From: Eudorina sp. 2006-703-Eu-15
Lineage: Eukaryota; Chlorophyta; Chlorophyceae; Chlamydomonadales; Volvocaceae
DNA length: 64,000 nt
Assembly: GCA_003117195.1 (NCBI GenBank)
Contig: BDSI01000013.1
Location: 1,502,332-1,566,331 of the forward strand
Direction of reading: 5' to 3'
The translations under genes and the position numbers were made by a program. The notes under the pieces are model-generated. The model was given only the letters and a program-made list of their open reading frames with translations, searched no databases and was not told the origin of the DNA. This document shows positions 13,730 to 27,088 of the stretch, in pieces (position 1 is the first letter of the stretch; every line of letters begins with the position of its first letter).

Positions 13730-16700
13730 TTGCACCCGACAGCGCCTGCTCGCAGCAGTATGCTGTCCGGCGTGTTTACCCCGCGTTGCCGCGACCCTGG
13801 CCGGCTGCCGCGTACCGCATCGCAGCTGTCATCTGCAGCGCTGACGGGGGAAAGTCGATGCCGGCATGTAGAGAACAAGCGCTTTTATGGATGTACTTGC
13901 GCTGCTCTGCTACGTTGTTGACGAAGTGTGTTGGTGTATGTGTGATCACTGTGAGTTGACCGTTGGCTATGGCGTGTTGTTGGTTTGGCCAAGTTGCCTG
14001 CTGCGGGATGATGACGGCATGCACCCCCGCGGTCTGTTCCCCTACGTCACCGCTGTCTCACTTGTTATTGACTGTCGCGACATGTCTCCGCCTTGATGTG
14101 GTGGTGTCGGAATACTGACCGTTGCCAGAGGTGAATCTGTGGGGGCCGCCGGTAAGCAGGTGGTGACGTTAGCACCTGGGGTGGATGACCCGGTCTGTCT
14201 GGTATCTGCCGGCACGGAGCTTGCGACGGCGAACCGCGGGACCCTTCGCTCCACACGGGTGGGTCACGGTCACCGAAGTATGAGCGGAAGCACATGTGTT
14301 CTCTTTATTTGTTTGTGTTTTGGCAGTGCAGGCCGTCGGAACCACGATTTGGGTCAAGATAGCAACTGCGGTCGCCGCCGGGGATCCGGTCAGGTATTGG
14401 GAGGTGGACTGTGCGCCGCCGCCGGGCACGTTCTACACAGGCGCAGCAACACGGCGGATGTGGCTTGCGGCCGTGAAAGAAACTGCCACTGGTCAAGGTT
14501 CCACGCGGCAAGACGACCTCTGCGGTCATCGCCGTGCCAGTCAGGCGGGCGGCGGTTGGTAATTGGTTGCAAGTCAAGGCACACGGTGCGGCCGCTGTGA
14601 ATGTACTGTGATCAGCAATTGCGTGTGATGTGGTACCACCCGGGTCTGCCGCGCTGTATTTCGGCCTCAATTGGGGCCATGCATGTCCTGCATTGGCGGC
14701 TGGGTGATGGAAAGCTGTTGTGAATTTTGGTATGTGCGGGGCAGGTGGGACTCCCACGATACGATTGGGACAGCACGAAGGGGCCAGTGGGCAGTGACAT
14801 GCATCCTGACTTCGGGGATTGAGCCGACGGTCGCTTAATGCCGAAACCCTAGCCAAACGTGGACATGCCTGATGTTTCCCGTTTGGGTTTGGTGTGATGC
14901 CATATATGCTCGAATCCGCTGCTGGCGGCACGGCCACACGAGTGCATCGCTCGCTGCGATCAGGGCGGGAAGAAGGCGCGCAGGGCGCGGCTGCAATTCG
15001 GCAGTTGGCAGTGCTGTGTGAAGTCTTGTGCGGATGGGTATGGCCTTGACCCTTAGGCACAGGCGGCGACTATGTAGGTACAACTGATGTGATCCCGATT
15101 GCTAATGAGCATAAAAGGGCAATGCAGGGCGGGGCATGCAGGCGCATTCCCTAATAAGAACACCGAGGGACGTTGATTCTTCTAGTGTTCTTTCTAATTA
15201 AATCTTGACTGCTGCTGGACATGCTGGACCGCACTGTTATGTTATAATACATGTGGCTAGCCGCGCAAGGTTGTGTATATGATCGTCTGCACACACCATC
15301 TGCCGGCTGCCCGCGGTTTGGTGCTGCGACGCAGCGGCTGTGTCAGCAGCACTGCAGTGGCAGTCACCAGTTGTGAACGCTCCACGCAACGGGGCATGTG
15401 GTGACGGCGGCACTGTTGATCTGGGTGCTTGCACTGCAGACCGGTCCTGAGGAGACACATGCGTCGTCATTTTGCCGCAACGGCCGAGCGTTGGATGTTT
15501 AGCCACACCTAGTTCAAGTACTTAGACATGGGGACTATGATGCGGTGACGTGCTCTCTGTTGTTGGTGGTTGTCACGGGTGTGGCTGCCATGCCCCCGGT
15601 ACTGAGATGGGAGACCGCAGCGCGCACTGCAAGCCGGCTGACCGGCGCTGGTCCTGATCCTGGGTGGTGTGCATGACTTCTAATGGTGGCCATATTTATT
15701 GTAGGTCCGGGTCGCGGACGAGGCCACATAGGAGAGGGACGGTCGTCCAAGTCGGTATACGGTAACCGTGTGCTGCTGCCAGCGTCTCCAGAAAAGCTCG
15801 AAAGCCATGAGATTTGGGAACAAGGGCCGGCGACTGCGAGCACCATAGCGGTACGACAACCCTTGCGTCGCCAAGCATAGGGCCGGAGGGAACAATGAAC
15901 AAAGTTGCCCAGGAGACGCTTCTGTGAGTCGCGGAGCGCTCTACCTGTGTTGCGGACCGCGCCTGTTCCACGCCCCGTCACGTGCCAAAGCGCCGCCGCT
16001 CATGCGACAGGCGTTGGGCAACGGACGGACTGATGTAACTTGCGCCGCCGAGTGGCTGGCCATGGCGCCCATGTCTCAACCGGCCCGACCTCTCGATCGA
16101 CCGAATGCCAGATGAGCATGGGTGTGGTGGAAGTTTACAAGAAGAGCTGGGACAGGGACAAGTCTGAGGATGGCTCCTCATCCGTACAAGTACTTGACCC
16201 GCATCATGCACCAGCTAAGCAAGCGAGGGGTGCAACCGGTTGCGTCCCGCGCCCTGGCTGAACTCTGATGAAAGGCCAGCAAATGGACCGATCGTTCGCA
16301 CGCGCAGGCATGGCACGAACACAGGTTGGGGGGCAAATGTGACTTCTCTAGGGATCACACTGCCGTCTATCATCAGCTGCAGGACGCCGAACATGAACAA
16401 CGTATGCGCATAATCAGAAGGGTCCTCGTCACATGTAACAATCGACCGGCCATCCGGTAATGTCCGCGTTACAAACGGGCGCCTGCCGAGACGTGCGCGA
16501 GAGGCTGCCAGGGTCGGTCGTCACCAAGTCAGTCAGGTCTACTCTCTGCGCGTGTTGAGACTTCTATGCATCGCGACGCTGTATGCAGGCGGACACAATA
16601 AGCCGAGCTGGGAGGCCTGTCAGCGTCGCGAACAGCTGCTTTGACAGCAACCGAAGCTCTGCCCTCCCGCCACACCCCACCCCGCGCCAGCCATCGGGCA

Positions 16701-17563
16701 CCGGCATATACCGACCGGGTCGTGCGGACTGCGACACGCAGCATATCGCATGTACGGCACGCAGGGTCAAGTGTCCCCGCCTTCGCAGTGGTCCTCGTGG
16801 AGCACTGTGAACCGTTACCTGGCAACTCATAACCGTCAAAGCCCTTTCCTCGTGTCGGCAAAGTCAACGACTAGCTACCGCAATGCGCCCGACATCCTGT
16901 TCGGCCTGTTGGACCGCTCTACCTGCCTACACACTAACAGCTGCCTAGTCGCTACCGGAACACGTGCAACTACGAAACTCCACCGCTACCTAGTCGCACC
17001 TACACTGCATCGCGCTGCCTTATCCTTCACTCGGATGCCGCTGCTGTTATGTCCGGATCCACAGCCATCATCTCCCCGATGTCACCGGGGTTGCACCCAC
17101 CATAGCCCGCATCCCCATAGAGACGTTTAGGGCCCTGCGAGACGATGTCCTCTTGGAGCCCATCGTCCCACTGATAGCTTCGACGGGCCGGCAGACAAGC
17201 AGGCAGCATTAGACAATTCCCCCTGCAGTGCCGCCGACCCGAGGCCACCCGACCCGACCCGACCCGACCTGCCCAGCCCGGCCCAGTTAACATTTGCCAC
17301 TCAGCGCCCCGTCGCCAAGGCAGCGTCCCCTGTCCCGCAGCGCAGACACAGCCCAGATCAAGAAAGCGTCCCCATCTCTCCCCTCTGCCAGCCAGCTACA
17401 ACACGGTCTTAACAAAAACACCAAACGCTCCTCAATTCAAGACCACACGTGCCGCGCCACTGCGGGCAACCGCATCCTCCCCCGCAAACAACCTCCCTCT
17501 CCCCTGGTTCCTGCCGCATCAAAATCCACATCTCCGCCCCTCCCTTCATCCTCCCCTCTCCAG
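13730..17563. other. Gene-poor interval
   Basis: No exon chain that I can support. Short open frames on both strands lack domain patterns. A small run of GACCC repeats lies near 17250-17270. The right end should contain the 3' untranslated region of the minus-strand JmjC gene. A TGTAA motif near 16034 is too far from the kinase stop to assign to it. Confidence 0.45.
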
Positions 17564-20500
17564 TCACAGCCCCAGGCCCTTCTTCAGCTTAGCCACCTTC
17601 TTGCTGACGGGTTTTGCGGGCCTGCCTGCACGGGCGATGCTGCGCGGCGCGTGCCTGCTCCCAACCCCTCCCGCCACGCCGCCCGCGCCTACGCTGGCAG
17701 CCGGGTCCGTCTCCGCGGTCTGCTCCACGGTGTCGCCGTCAAAGGTGGTGCCCACTGCAGTGCTGCCCGGCCCCGGCGACTGCGCGCGCTGCGCCGCCAG
17801 TCGGTCCCGCAGCTGCCGCCACAGCGCCGGCAGTTCCGAGTCGCTCGCCAGGCGCACCGCCGGAAACGGCGTCTCGGCCGGCGCCGGCAGGGAGCGGCTG
17901 AGCGCCGCCCCCGGCCCTGGCCTGAGTGTAGGGCCCATTAGGACGGCCAAAGGCGCCGGCGGAGTCCTGCCGCCGCCGGCTGCTTCGGATGCAGGCGGCC
18001 CTGGAGGACTGGTCAGCACCGCCGCCGGCGGTGGACCCATCACCACCGCGCCGCCGCCCCCGAATGCCGTATCCGCACTGGCGCCAGCAGACCCCAGGAT
18101 GCCGGCCGCGGCCGCGAGCAGCTGTTGCGGTGCGCCGCCGGCAGCGCCGCGGTCGGGCACCGATGCCGCGGCGGCAGGCCTGGACGACTGCGGCGGCAGC
18201 AGCGGCGCCTGCATCGGCTCCGCCGCCGCCACCGCTGCTGTGGCATATGCGGGGTGCTCCAGGACCGCCAGCGCTTCCTCCAGCTGCTCCAACACGTGCT
18301 CCGGATCACGTACGGTGTACGGCACGTCGTCGTGATATGCGCTCTCTGTGAGGCTTCGCCGCAGAGTTGTGACCAGGAGAGGCAGGTCTCGGACCTCGCA
18401 GGCGGACAGGGACGGCCGCGGTTTCGGAGCCGCCGGCGCGGCGCCGGCCACTGGGCCGCCCGGCGAGACAACCGCGGACAGGCCGCCAGCGGCGGGCGGC
18501 GGCAGCGCGGATACGGACGGCGGCGCGGCGAAGGGCGCCGGCGGCGTGGTCGACGGTGGCGGCATGTCGGTACGCTGCACCCCGCCTGCGATCGCGGTGC
18601 GGATCGCCAGCTGTATCGGCGTCGCGCCGTCAGCGGGTGCGTCGCCCGGCGGCGGCGGAAGGTGCGGCGGCGGCATCGCCTGCGTCCCGACGACTGGCGA
18701 CGGCGGCGGCGAGCCTCCACGCGGCTGGTATCCTCCCCCGCCAGGCGCCATCGCACCAACGGCGGCAGCTCCCGCGGCAGCGCCTCCGGGCTCCGCCGCC
18801 GGTGCCTGCGCTGTGTGGGCGTGCGGGCCCCGCCCAATCCCAGACGAAAAATGCCCGACAGCAGCGGCTCTGCCAGCACCCGCAGGACCACCAGCAGGAC
18901 CAGGAGGCTGAACATGGTTGTGCTCCGACGTCAGCCCAGCGCCGGGCGGATTCGCCACGCCTCCTACAGCACCCCCGCCTTGCCCTTTCTGCGGGGGTGC
19001 AACCGTATGCGCCTGTGGCGGGCCTGTCCGCCCCGCGACTGCCGCCGGCGTGTGGGGTGGCTGCTGCGAGGGAGCAGGGTGCTGCTGCCGGGCGGCGGTC
19101 GCCAGCAGGCCGCTGCTCGGCGGCCGCTGCTGCTGACCCGGCCTGCCCGGCATCATACGCGTCAAGGATCCCCGGGGCGCCGTCGGGGTCGGTTGGCCGG
19201 TGCGCTGCCCTGCGGGTCCACGGGTGCGGAAGAAAGCGTGAATCGCCACGGGCATTATTTAATATCAGCCATGAGCCAATACATGAGGTTGCACACCCAC
19301 GATGGGACCCACAACTCGCGGGCACAACCCAAGTATGCAAAGGCGGCCAGCCATTGCCCACGCCGGCCCCCCTGCGACGACGTCCCTAGCACCCAGCCAT
19401 TGCCTCAAGGGTGCGGTGCGAACCCCACGCCACCCCGTGTCTGAGCGCGCAAATGGCCAGTTTCAACCCGTTCCCCCAACCAGCAGCGCAGTTTGAATAT
19501 GTCTTCCAATTTCCCATTCTCCCCAACCATCCCAAACACACACTACACTCACCAAGCGCCACCAGCCCCACCGCCTTCTGCGCATCCGGGACCGCCTCCG
19601 AGATCGACTTGACCGCCGGAGGACGACCCGGCGCCGACCTCAGCGGCTGTCCAGACTTTGTCGCGCCGTCGGATGTCCGCTTGACCCCCGCCGCGGTGGG
19701 ACTGTGCGCTGGAGCTGACCCCCGCAGCACATCCAGACCCGCGCCCACCGCTGCCGCCCGAACTGCACCACTGCCTGGCCCGGGCGGTGACGCGACGGTC
19801 TGCAACGGCGCATCAAAGCCCATCGCCTCCGCGTCCGCGGCGGTGGCGTCCGCGGTGTCTTGGGCCGCTGCCCCGGGATGCGGGTGCGGGTGCAGATGGG
19901 GAGCAAGCTGCGGAGGCACGGTGGCGGAGGGGCCACCATCCGTCTGGTGGTGAAGGTGCGCCTGAGGCTGCGGAGGCTGCAATGATCCCGCCGCCGCCGC
20001 CGCCGCCGCCGCTGGCCCAACAGAAGCTGTAGCAGCCGCCGCCGCCGCTGCTGCTGCTACTGATGATGTCATTGTTGCTACGGCGGAGTCGTGTTGCAGC
20101 TGCTGCGGCAGCTGTTGGTGTATTTGTTGCTGCGGCCAGGAAGGCTGCTGAACGTGGGCCGCTTCACCCTCAGCCCCGACCGGCCCGACCATCCACATGG
20201 CCGCGCACGGTTCCGGAGCGCCGGCCGCGGGAGGCGCCGCCGCCACCGTCCTAACCTGCGGGACGGCCAGCCACGGAACCGCTGTGCCGCCAGCCTGCAG
20301 CAGCTCGGGCGCTAGGCTCAGAGGCCTGCCGGGCTGCTCCATGATGGCGCCTGGAGCGGCGCCAGGCGCGGCAACAGCCGACGACCGCTGCAGCCAGCTG
20401 GGCTGCGGCGGCGACTGCGGAAGCTGCTGCTGTTGCTGCTGCTGTTGTTGCTGCTGCTGTGGGAGCTGAAAGACCTGCCGCTGATGCTGGCCATGGACGT

Positions 20501-23500
20501 GCATGTTCACTGGAGCGCGGTGCGGCGTGTTGGGCGGCGTGTGCTGTTGCGCCGACGGCATCACGGGCCCCGCCCCCGCCCCCGTACCCGTCGAGCCGGG
20601 CGGCAGCTTCTGCAGGATGCTCAAGTGCCCCGGCAAGCTCGCCGGCGGTAGCACCTGCTGCTGTGACTGCTGGTTGGGCGCCTCGGGCTGCGACTGAGCG
20701 TGGGCCCCCGTACCGGGCTGCTGCTCGGGCCCCACGAGCCCGGGTGCGCCCCCCGCCTCCCCTACTGCGCGGACCCGCTTCCCCCCGCTGGCGGCCGCAC
20801 CATCGTCTAGATCCAGATCCATGTGCGATGATTCCCCCGGGATAGGGCCCTGGTGGTGATAACCAGATGACAAGAAGGTCGCCAGGGCGCCGTTAAGGGC
20901 CAATGGCTGGCGTGATCGGCCGCCGTTGGTGGAGGTGGCGTTGTGAAGCATGGGTCCGAAACCGGGGTTGCTGTTTCCGCCGCCGCCGTACCCTTCCCCA
21001 TCGTCCAAGTCGCCCGCGCCGTCGACCTGGGGTATCGTTGGTGCAGTCCTGTCCCCGGCGGCCGCAACTTCGGCTTGCGGCACACGCGAGTGCGCCTGGC
21101 CCCCCTGCCTGTCGTGGCCTGCCGCCGCGGGCTGCGGTTCGCCGCCACCGCCAGCGGCGCCGAGTCCCTCCCCAAGAGCTGTCCCGGGGGTCGCGGCCTG
21201 GGCATCCCGCCACCCACCGGCAGGAGGGTGTGGAGGTTGTGGGTGGGAATCCAGATGTGTGGGGGGAGGACACGTGTGCGGGTGCGGGTGCGTGGGGCCG
21301 ACCGGCGCCCCGGTGGCCCCTGACCCTGCCGTACCAGCAGCTGGAAGTCTGAGCCGAAGCTTCACGACGTGTCCCGCCCCGGCAACCCCGGGCCCAGTGC
21401 CGGCAGGCCCCGCCCCGGCTCCCGCCCCAGCCCCCAGTCCCGCTCCCGTCCCGGCCCCCGATGCCGTACCACCAGATGCTCCGAAGCCGGCTGTCTGTGG
21501 CCCGGGATCGGGGTTCAACGTCGGCAGTCTCGGGACTGGGAGTGGCGGCAACGGAGAAGGCGAACGGTGCGGGCGGTCAACACGCTCCCCCTGGTGTTGT
21601 GCCGCACTGCTGTGGGGGCCCACGGGGCCTCTGCCAGGCAGAGCCAGCTTGATCTTGATGGGCAGCGGGGCGGCGGGTGATGCCGCGGCAGCGACGGCGG
21701 CGGCCGCCGTACTCGCGACAGCCGGCGTCCGGAGAGGTTTTCCCGCCGTCGGCGCACCGACCGCCGCAGCAGGCGGCTGCGCGTCGGCGACACCGGCGGC
21801 GGCTGGAGGTCCGGCGTCGTCCTCGTCATCGCTGACCAGCGCCCGGCGCAGGCGCCGCCGGGTGCCGTGACCTGCCTGCGGCGCCGGCGGTGGCACCGCC
21901 GCCAGAGCTCCCAAGCTGTCCTCCTCATCTTCCGAGCCAACGCCATCGCCATCGCCGCCGCGGCCAGCAGCGGCGGCGACGGCCCCGCGGGCGTCTTCCA
22001 TCTCGAGGTCGTCACCCTCCGCTGCGGCGGCGTGCGCCAGCCTCCGCCTCCGGAGCCAACCCCTGCGCTGCTGCTGCTGCTGCTCTTCCTGCTCCTGCTG
22101 TCCGGCGGACAACGAGTCCTGCAGGTGTCGTTCCGACGCGCCACAAGACCCCGAACGGCCGGAAGCGCCGCCACCGCCTCCCGCGCCGCCATCTGGAGAG
22201 TGATCGCCGCCGCCGGGGCCACCGCTGCCATCACCGTCGCTGCCGCCGCGACGCCGTCGGGCCGCAGCTGCCGCCGCCGCCGCGGCCTTGGCCGCAGTTC
22301 CGCGGCCCCTGCCGCCGCCGCTGCCGCCGCTCAATGCGTCATCGGGCGACGCGTCGTCTCCGTCGGTATCATCGTACACGTGCACCCGACGGCCCAGTCG
22401 TTGCTGCCGCGGCTGCGGCCCTTGGTCCGCCGGCCGCACCTCCTGGCCTCTCGGCGGTGGCGGCAGCAGCGCTTGCCTTGTCGACGCGCCCGGGTCCGGC
22501 CTGCTGTTCACGACCCCTACCTCGATTGATGGTGTGGTGTGGCGATGCGTCGAGATGCGCAGACGAATGCCCGTGCCCCCCGCGCCGGTGGTCCAGCCGG
22601 CTTCCGGGGCGGCAGGGGCAGCACCGCCCGCGCGCCGGCCCCGAGTCGCCTTGGCCGCCGCCGCCGCCGCAGTCCCCCGGCCCCGGCGGTTCCGCGGGGA
22701 GGCAGGTGTGCTGCCCTCGCTGCCGCCGTCGCTCGAGCGCCGCGGCACACCACGTGGCCCTCGCGGCGTCCGCATCGCGCCAACGCCACCATGACTGCCG
22801 TACGACAGCTCCTCGCTTCGGTGGTCGCTGCCCTCGTACTCGTAGTCCGCGTCGTCCGAGTCTGTGCCACGACGGCGGCGGCGGCCGCCGCGACCCCGCG
22901 CCGCCGTCGTTCCGCCGGCCGCGTCCCCATCCTCCACCTCAGCCACCGCCGTGGCTCCGGCTGCCCTGCCGCTATCGCCCCCGCCCTCCTCGTGCTCTTC
23001 CGCTTGAAGACGCGCCTCGCCACCCTCCTCCTGGCCCTCCTCTCCTGCCGCCTCCCCACCTTCGCCCTCAGCCAGCAGGTAGCCCCAGTTTCGGCCCTGA
23101 GCAGCGCGCCGCCTGGGCCGCTCTTCCGTGCCCGTTGCGCCCGCGCCGCGCGCGCTGCCCGCCCACCCGGCGGCGAGCCGCCGCGCGGAGCCCGCAGCCG
23201 GCGGCGTGATGCCGTCAGCGTTGCCGCGCGCGCCACCCGTCCCGGGCACAGCGCCCCCTCCGCCACCGGCAGGCCCGGCAGCTGCAGCGCCCGAGTTGCT
23301 GCGGGGCCGGGCATTCGGAAGGCGCTCCCGAGGGGATGTGGCTGTCGCCACATCGTCATCATCGTCGTCCGCCAGCTGGTTGAATTTCCGCAGGGCCGCG
23401 CCCGTGTTGTGTCGCAAGCGCTTGCCGCCGCCGCTGTACGGCGGGGAGGCCGGGGAGGCGCCCTTGCCGCCGCCGCCGGCGGCACCATCGCGCGCCGTCC

Positions 23501-25912
23501 AGCCGGCGCGCGGCGGCGGCAAGGCGGCGCCTGCGCCGGCGGCGGCTCTGCCACCACTCATCGCGGCGCCTCCTCCACCGCCACCGCTGCTTTGGCGGCG
23601 CGGGGAATCCGCATGCTGATCTCCTAGGGGCCGTTTGCGGCTGGCTGCAGCAGGAGCAGCAGCCGCCTTCCCGTCGGCGCCGATTGGTGCTGCGGCAGGA
23701 GCGCCGCCGCCGCCGCCGGTGCCGCGTGCAGCCGCACTGGCTGCGTGCTCACCGCCGCCGGTGGTGCGGCCGCCTGGTACAGCCGCCGCCGCCATCGCCG
23801 CCGCCGCGGTGCCGGGCCCTCCACTCATGGCAGAGCTGTCCTGCGGCTGCGGCGGGCGCATGCGGCGCGCACCGCCGCAGGAGCCACCGAAGGCGTTATG
23901 GGAGACCGTCATCGCTGCGGGGCCCAGCACGGTGCCCCCGCGGTCGCGGGACGTCGAGGCGCGCTGTCGCTTGAGCATGGGAAGACCTGCGCGGCGAAGA
24001 TTGGTGGGAGAGGAGGTGAGGTCGATGGAGAAGACGTCGTGCGTGACCATCGACTCTCTAATTTCTATTGCTGCTACACGAACAATCATTAAAGCGGCAC
24101 ATGTATTCGTTCGTATATGTGCCAGGGATGCTATTACCAGGACGACACCTACATGCCCCCCCCTGGGTGGCCCCATCCCTGCTCTTGATCCAGTACGCAC
24201 CTGCCACGGTCCGAAGCGACCTCGCGTACGACACCGCCGCGTGCCACATGACGTGTTTGAACAGCGGGAACCGCGCCCGCTGCTTCACCCCCAGCAGGTC
24301 CTCAAGCTCCCAGCAGCGCAGGGCCGCCCCCAGGCCGTACAGCGACAGCAGCTGTCCGCATACCGCCACGCTGTCCTCCGCCGCCACCACCGCGAACGGC
24401 CAGCCCGCAGGCAGCACGGCAATGTCACCCGGACCTGCCTCCAGACGCACGATGCGCCCTCGCACTGCCTGCAGCGGAGGTGGCGGCGGCGAGGGGCTGC
24501 CGGCGCTCGTGCCACCACCCGCGGCGGCAGCGGCAGCAGCAGCAGCGGCGGTTAAGCTGGCCGGGGCTTCAGCAGCGGCAGCAGCGGCGGTTGGGGGGCC
24601 GAGGACGGGAGCACGCTGGGCGCCTCGAGGTGACACAGGCGGTGGCGGCGGCGGCGGCGGAGGGGGAGGTAAGGATGCTGCCCAGGCGTCCAAGAGCGGC
24701 ACGCCGTGGTCTCGGGCGCCGCTGGCAATCCAGCTGGCGAACAGCGCCAGTGACACCTCCGTCGGGACCACCAACAGGAACACCTGGGCGGGGTTTGGGG
24801 CACGGGGCCCGGGGACATCCAAATTAAGGATCTTGAATAAGGGAGCAGAGGAAGAAGGGGGCAGCGGAAGCCGGCAGATCACCGGAATCTAACCAGCAGC
24901 ACACATCCTCCCGTGCCCCACCGTTCCCCCCGCCATCTCGGATCTCACCATGCGCCCATGTGCCACCGCCCACCAGCTCGCCGCACCGCCCGGCAGCAGC
25001 CGGAAGTTGGTCGTCGCGCCCGCAGGCCACACCGCCACGTGGTGCCGCGCCGCTGCCGCCGCGACGGTGCTGCCGCCGCCGCCCGTCGCCGCCGCCGCCA
25101 CCTCCCGCGTCAGACCCAGATGCGCCACCAGGTCTGCGGCCGCCAGCGGCGGTGGCACGCGCAGCACCGTCGCCGCCGAGCTTGCCGCGTCCGCCGGTTC
25201 CAGCAGTGGCGCGCAGGTCAGTGCGAAGAGCCGCCGCTTGTTGGAGTCCCGAATACCCTTTCGCGGCGCGCTGGTCTCCCGAAACTGGTCCACATCCCTA
25301 GGAGATGGACAGCCGACCGACGGGGAGGGCGTAAGGGAACGGGGACACAGGAGCGGCTAAAGGCCAGCAAGGCATAGAAGGGTCGAGAAGTAAGCGAAAG
25401 TGCATACAAGCTTGCAGTGGTGGAAGGGTTCTGCGACGGCGGGTAACCGAAATCGATGATGAACTGCGCTGACTGCCAGGGCAGAGGTTCAGGGCGGGGT
25501 GCAGTCTACAAATAAACTGAACCATGGCCTATGTCCATTGTCCAGGCTGCGACGCGGTGGTGCGAAGCGCCCCCATCCAGGCATTGTGGCCGAAGCACAG
25601 CTTCAGAAGCACAGTGTTCCCCCTGCCCCGGGCCGTCTTTCGCGCGCACCCTTGGTGTACGAACGCGCTGTCCGCCTCGTCGTCCATCTCCGTGTTGCCG
25701 CCGTCAGTGGCGGAGCTGACGGCCGCAGCGGCGGCCGGTGCCGGGGCAGCCGACCCACGGACGCGGGGCGCGTCGGATCCGCCAGCGCGGCCGGGCCCGT
25801 GGTGTGGTTCAGGCGGTGGAGGAAGCGTCTGCCGCTCCTTCCAGTACAGGCACCACTGGCGCATCGTCCATTTGGGTCCAGGCGTCTGTTTACCAACGTC
25901 CAGGGTCTGGAC
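17564..25912 (-). CDS. KDM2/KDM7-type JmjC protein, probably catalytically inactive, with giant low-complexity tail (5' end uncertain)
   Basis: Minus-strand exons in order are 25912-25599, 25297-24949, 24783-24201, 23986-19553 and 19209-17564; all phases match, giving about 2440 codons from the first supported base. The first exon has LDVGKQ followed by WTMRQWCLYWKE, matching the LDVMDV-x-TMxQWxxYYE linker ahead of the JmjC fold in KDM2/PHF8 proteins. The later part matches the end of that fold: VFLLVVPTE, GDIAVLPAGW, CGQLLSLYGLG, ELEDLLGV and FPLFKHVMW. In active relatives the HxD iron pair, the second histidine and the 2-oxoglutarate lysine sit in FHVDF, NFLHS and GKVF. Here they read NFRLL, QLLSL and GRMVF, so every ligand is lost. 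The tail is rich in Ala, Gly, Pro, Gln and basic residues and includes polyQ. It is probably a nuclear chromatin or scaffold protein. A short candidate exon (26030-25950) or the gene at 26.2-27.0 kb may supply the N-terminus. Confidence 0.72.
20423..20460 (-). repeat. CAG/CAA polyglutamine tract in the JmjC tail
   Basis: About 13 consecutive CAG/CAA codons on the minus strand encode an uninterrupted glutamine run inside the 4.4-kb exon. Flanking codons are also glutamine- and proline-rich. Interruptions by CAA suggest moderate stability. Confidence 0.85.
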
Positions 25913-26214
25913 CTGTGGGGTTGGGAAAGAACCCAGATCAGATCAGATCAGGCGGCCACGCTGCGCAGATGTGGGTTTTTTCTGAGCGTTGCGGCCGCGG
26001 AGAGTATTGTGCTGAGTTTGCGTAACCTAGGTGGTCTGGACATCTTTTAAAGCAGCTAAACTGCTTGAGTGATGTGTGGATCAGGGTTGCACAATCACGA
26101 TGGCCGACAGTGCTAAGCAAATGACAGTAAATGCTTGGGACCTCCCGCGCTGGACCCCTTCCTACCTATCGGCCCCGAACAACTGCCCCTGAAGGCATCA
26201 GAGACATGACGCAC

Positions 26215-27016
26215 CTCGCGGTCATCACCTAACTCCTTGGACAGCCGCGACAGGTCGCGCATGTCGGTGAGCAACGGTTGCAGGAAAGACGTGTACGTAG
26301 TGCAAGCCTTGACCAGCGATGGCGATTGGAGTCCAGTTGTGCGAACCCATTCGTCTGTGAAACCCGCCATCTCCACCACCTGCGCCACAGCAAGAATTTG
26401 GCGGCACGACTCCATGAGAACCCGCAGCCTCCTCGAAAATTGGCGCAACTCATGCATGCTTACCTCTAAAGGCTCCGCCGAGTATCCAGGCCATGCTAGC
26501 AGCTGGCCTCCCAAGTGCCTGAACCCGTCTGCGAAAACGCACTCCATTTTGTAGTTACCCGGTTCCACTCCACAGAGGAGCCCGAAGTAGCGTGCCATTT
26601 CGATGATTACCTACCACTGCCCAAGTCCGTTTCCTCGTGACGGATGGACGCAACAGCGGTGTTCATAAGGGCCAAGTCTCAGTCGAAACGGCAAGAGCAC
26701 AGCTGTGAATTTTGAGCTCAGCCACCATCCCAGACATGATATGAAACGAACCAAGAAAGCCCTGACGGCTTGGAAGCATCTCACAAACAAAGGCTAGACA
26801 ACGAAGGAAAGGTCGCTCGTTTCCAGAAGGCAGGATAACACCGGGCAGATCTTCGTGCAGCGCAGTATTCGTAAACGCACGGAGGTCATCAATCAAAGAA
26901 GTTATTTGTACGCCGACAGTTGGTCGCTGAGCTCAGCATAGGAGCATACCGTTTCCACTCGAGCCAACAGATTCAGCAATTGCAAATGAGACTTGTTAAG
27001 CAACTCTTTGCAGGAA
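26215..27016 (-). CDS. Unrecognised gene, or N-terminal extension of the JmjC gene
   Basis: Three minus-strand exons join in phase: 27016-26950, 26926-26690 and 26610-26215, giving about 233 residues. The translation is helical and not low-complexity, with segments such as LIDDLRAFTNTAL, FLRCLAFVCEMLPS, MARYFGLLCGVEPG and LRQFSRRLRVLMESC. I do not recognise a family. The last exon can end at a GTGCGT donor in phase 0, and the JmjC gene's first supported exon also starts in phase 0 about 300 bases further on, so both could be one transcript. Against this, base composition here is clearly less GC-rich, and without that splice the frame stops at 26113. The 5' exon is unresolved; a minus-strand ATG at about 27091 overlaps the ATG of the divergent ILP1 gene. 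Confidence 0.45.
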
Positions 27017-27088
27017 CTGTTTATGGAGGCAGACGGTGGAAGAGGTTAACTTGTAGATATTGACTTCTGAGTTTCAGGCAGACTTTGC

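Noticed and set aside
18040..24500. Long plus-strand ORFs opposite the JmjC tail
   Set aside because: They are antisense shadows of very GC-rich low-complexity exons; they lack splice logic and known domains.
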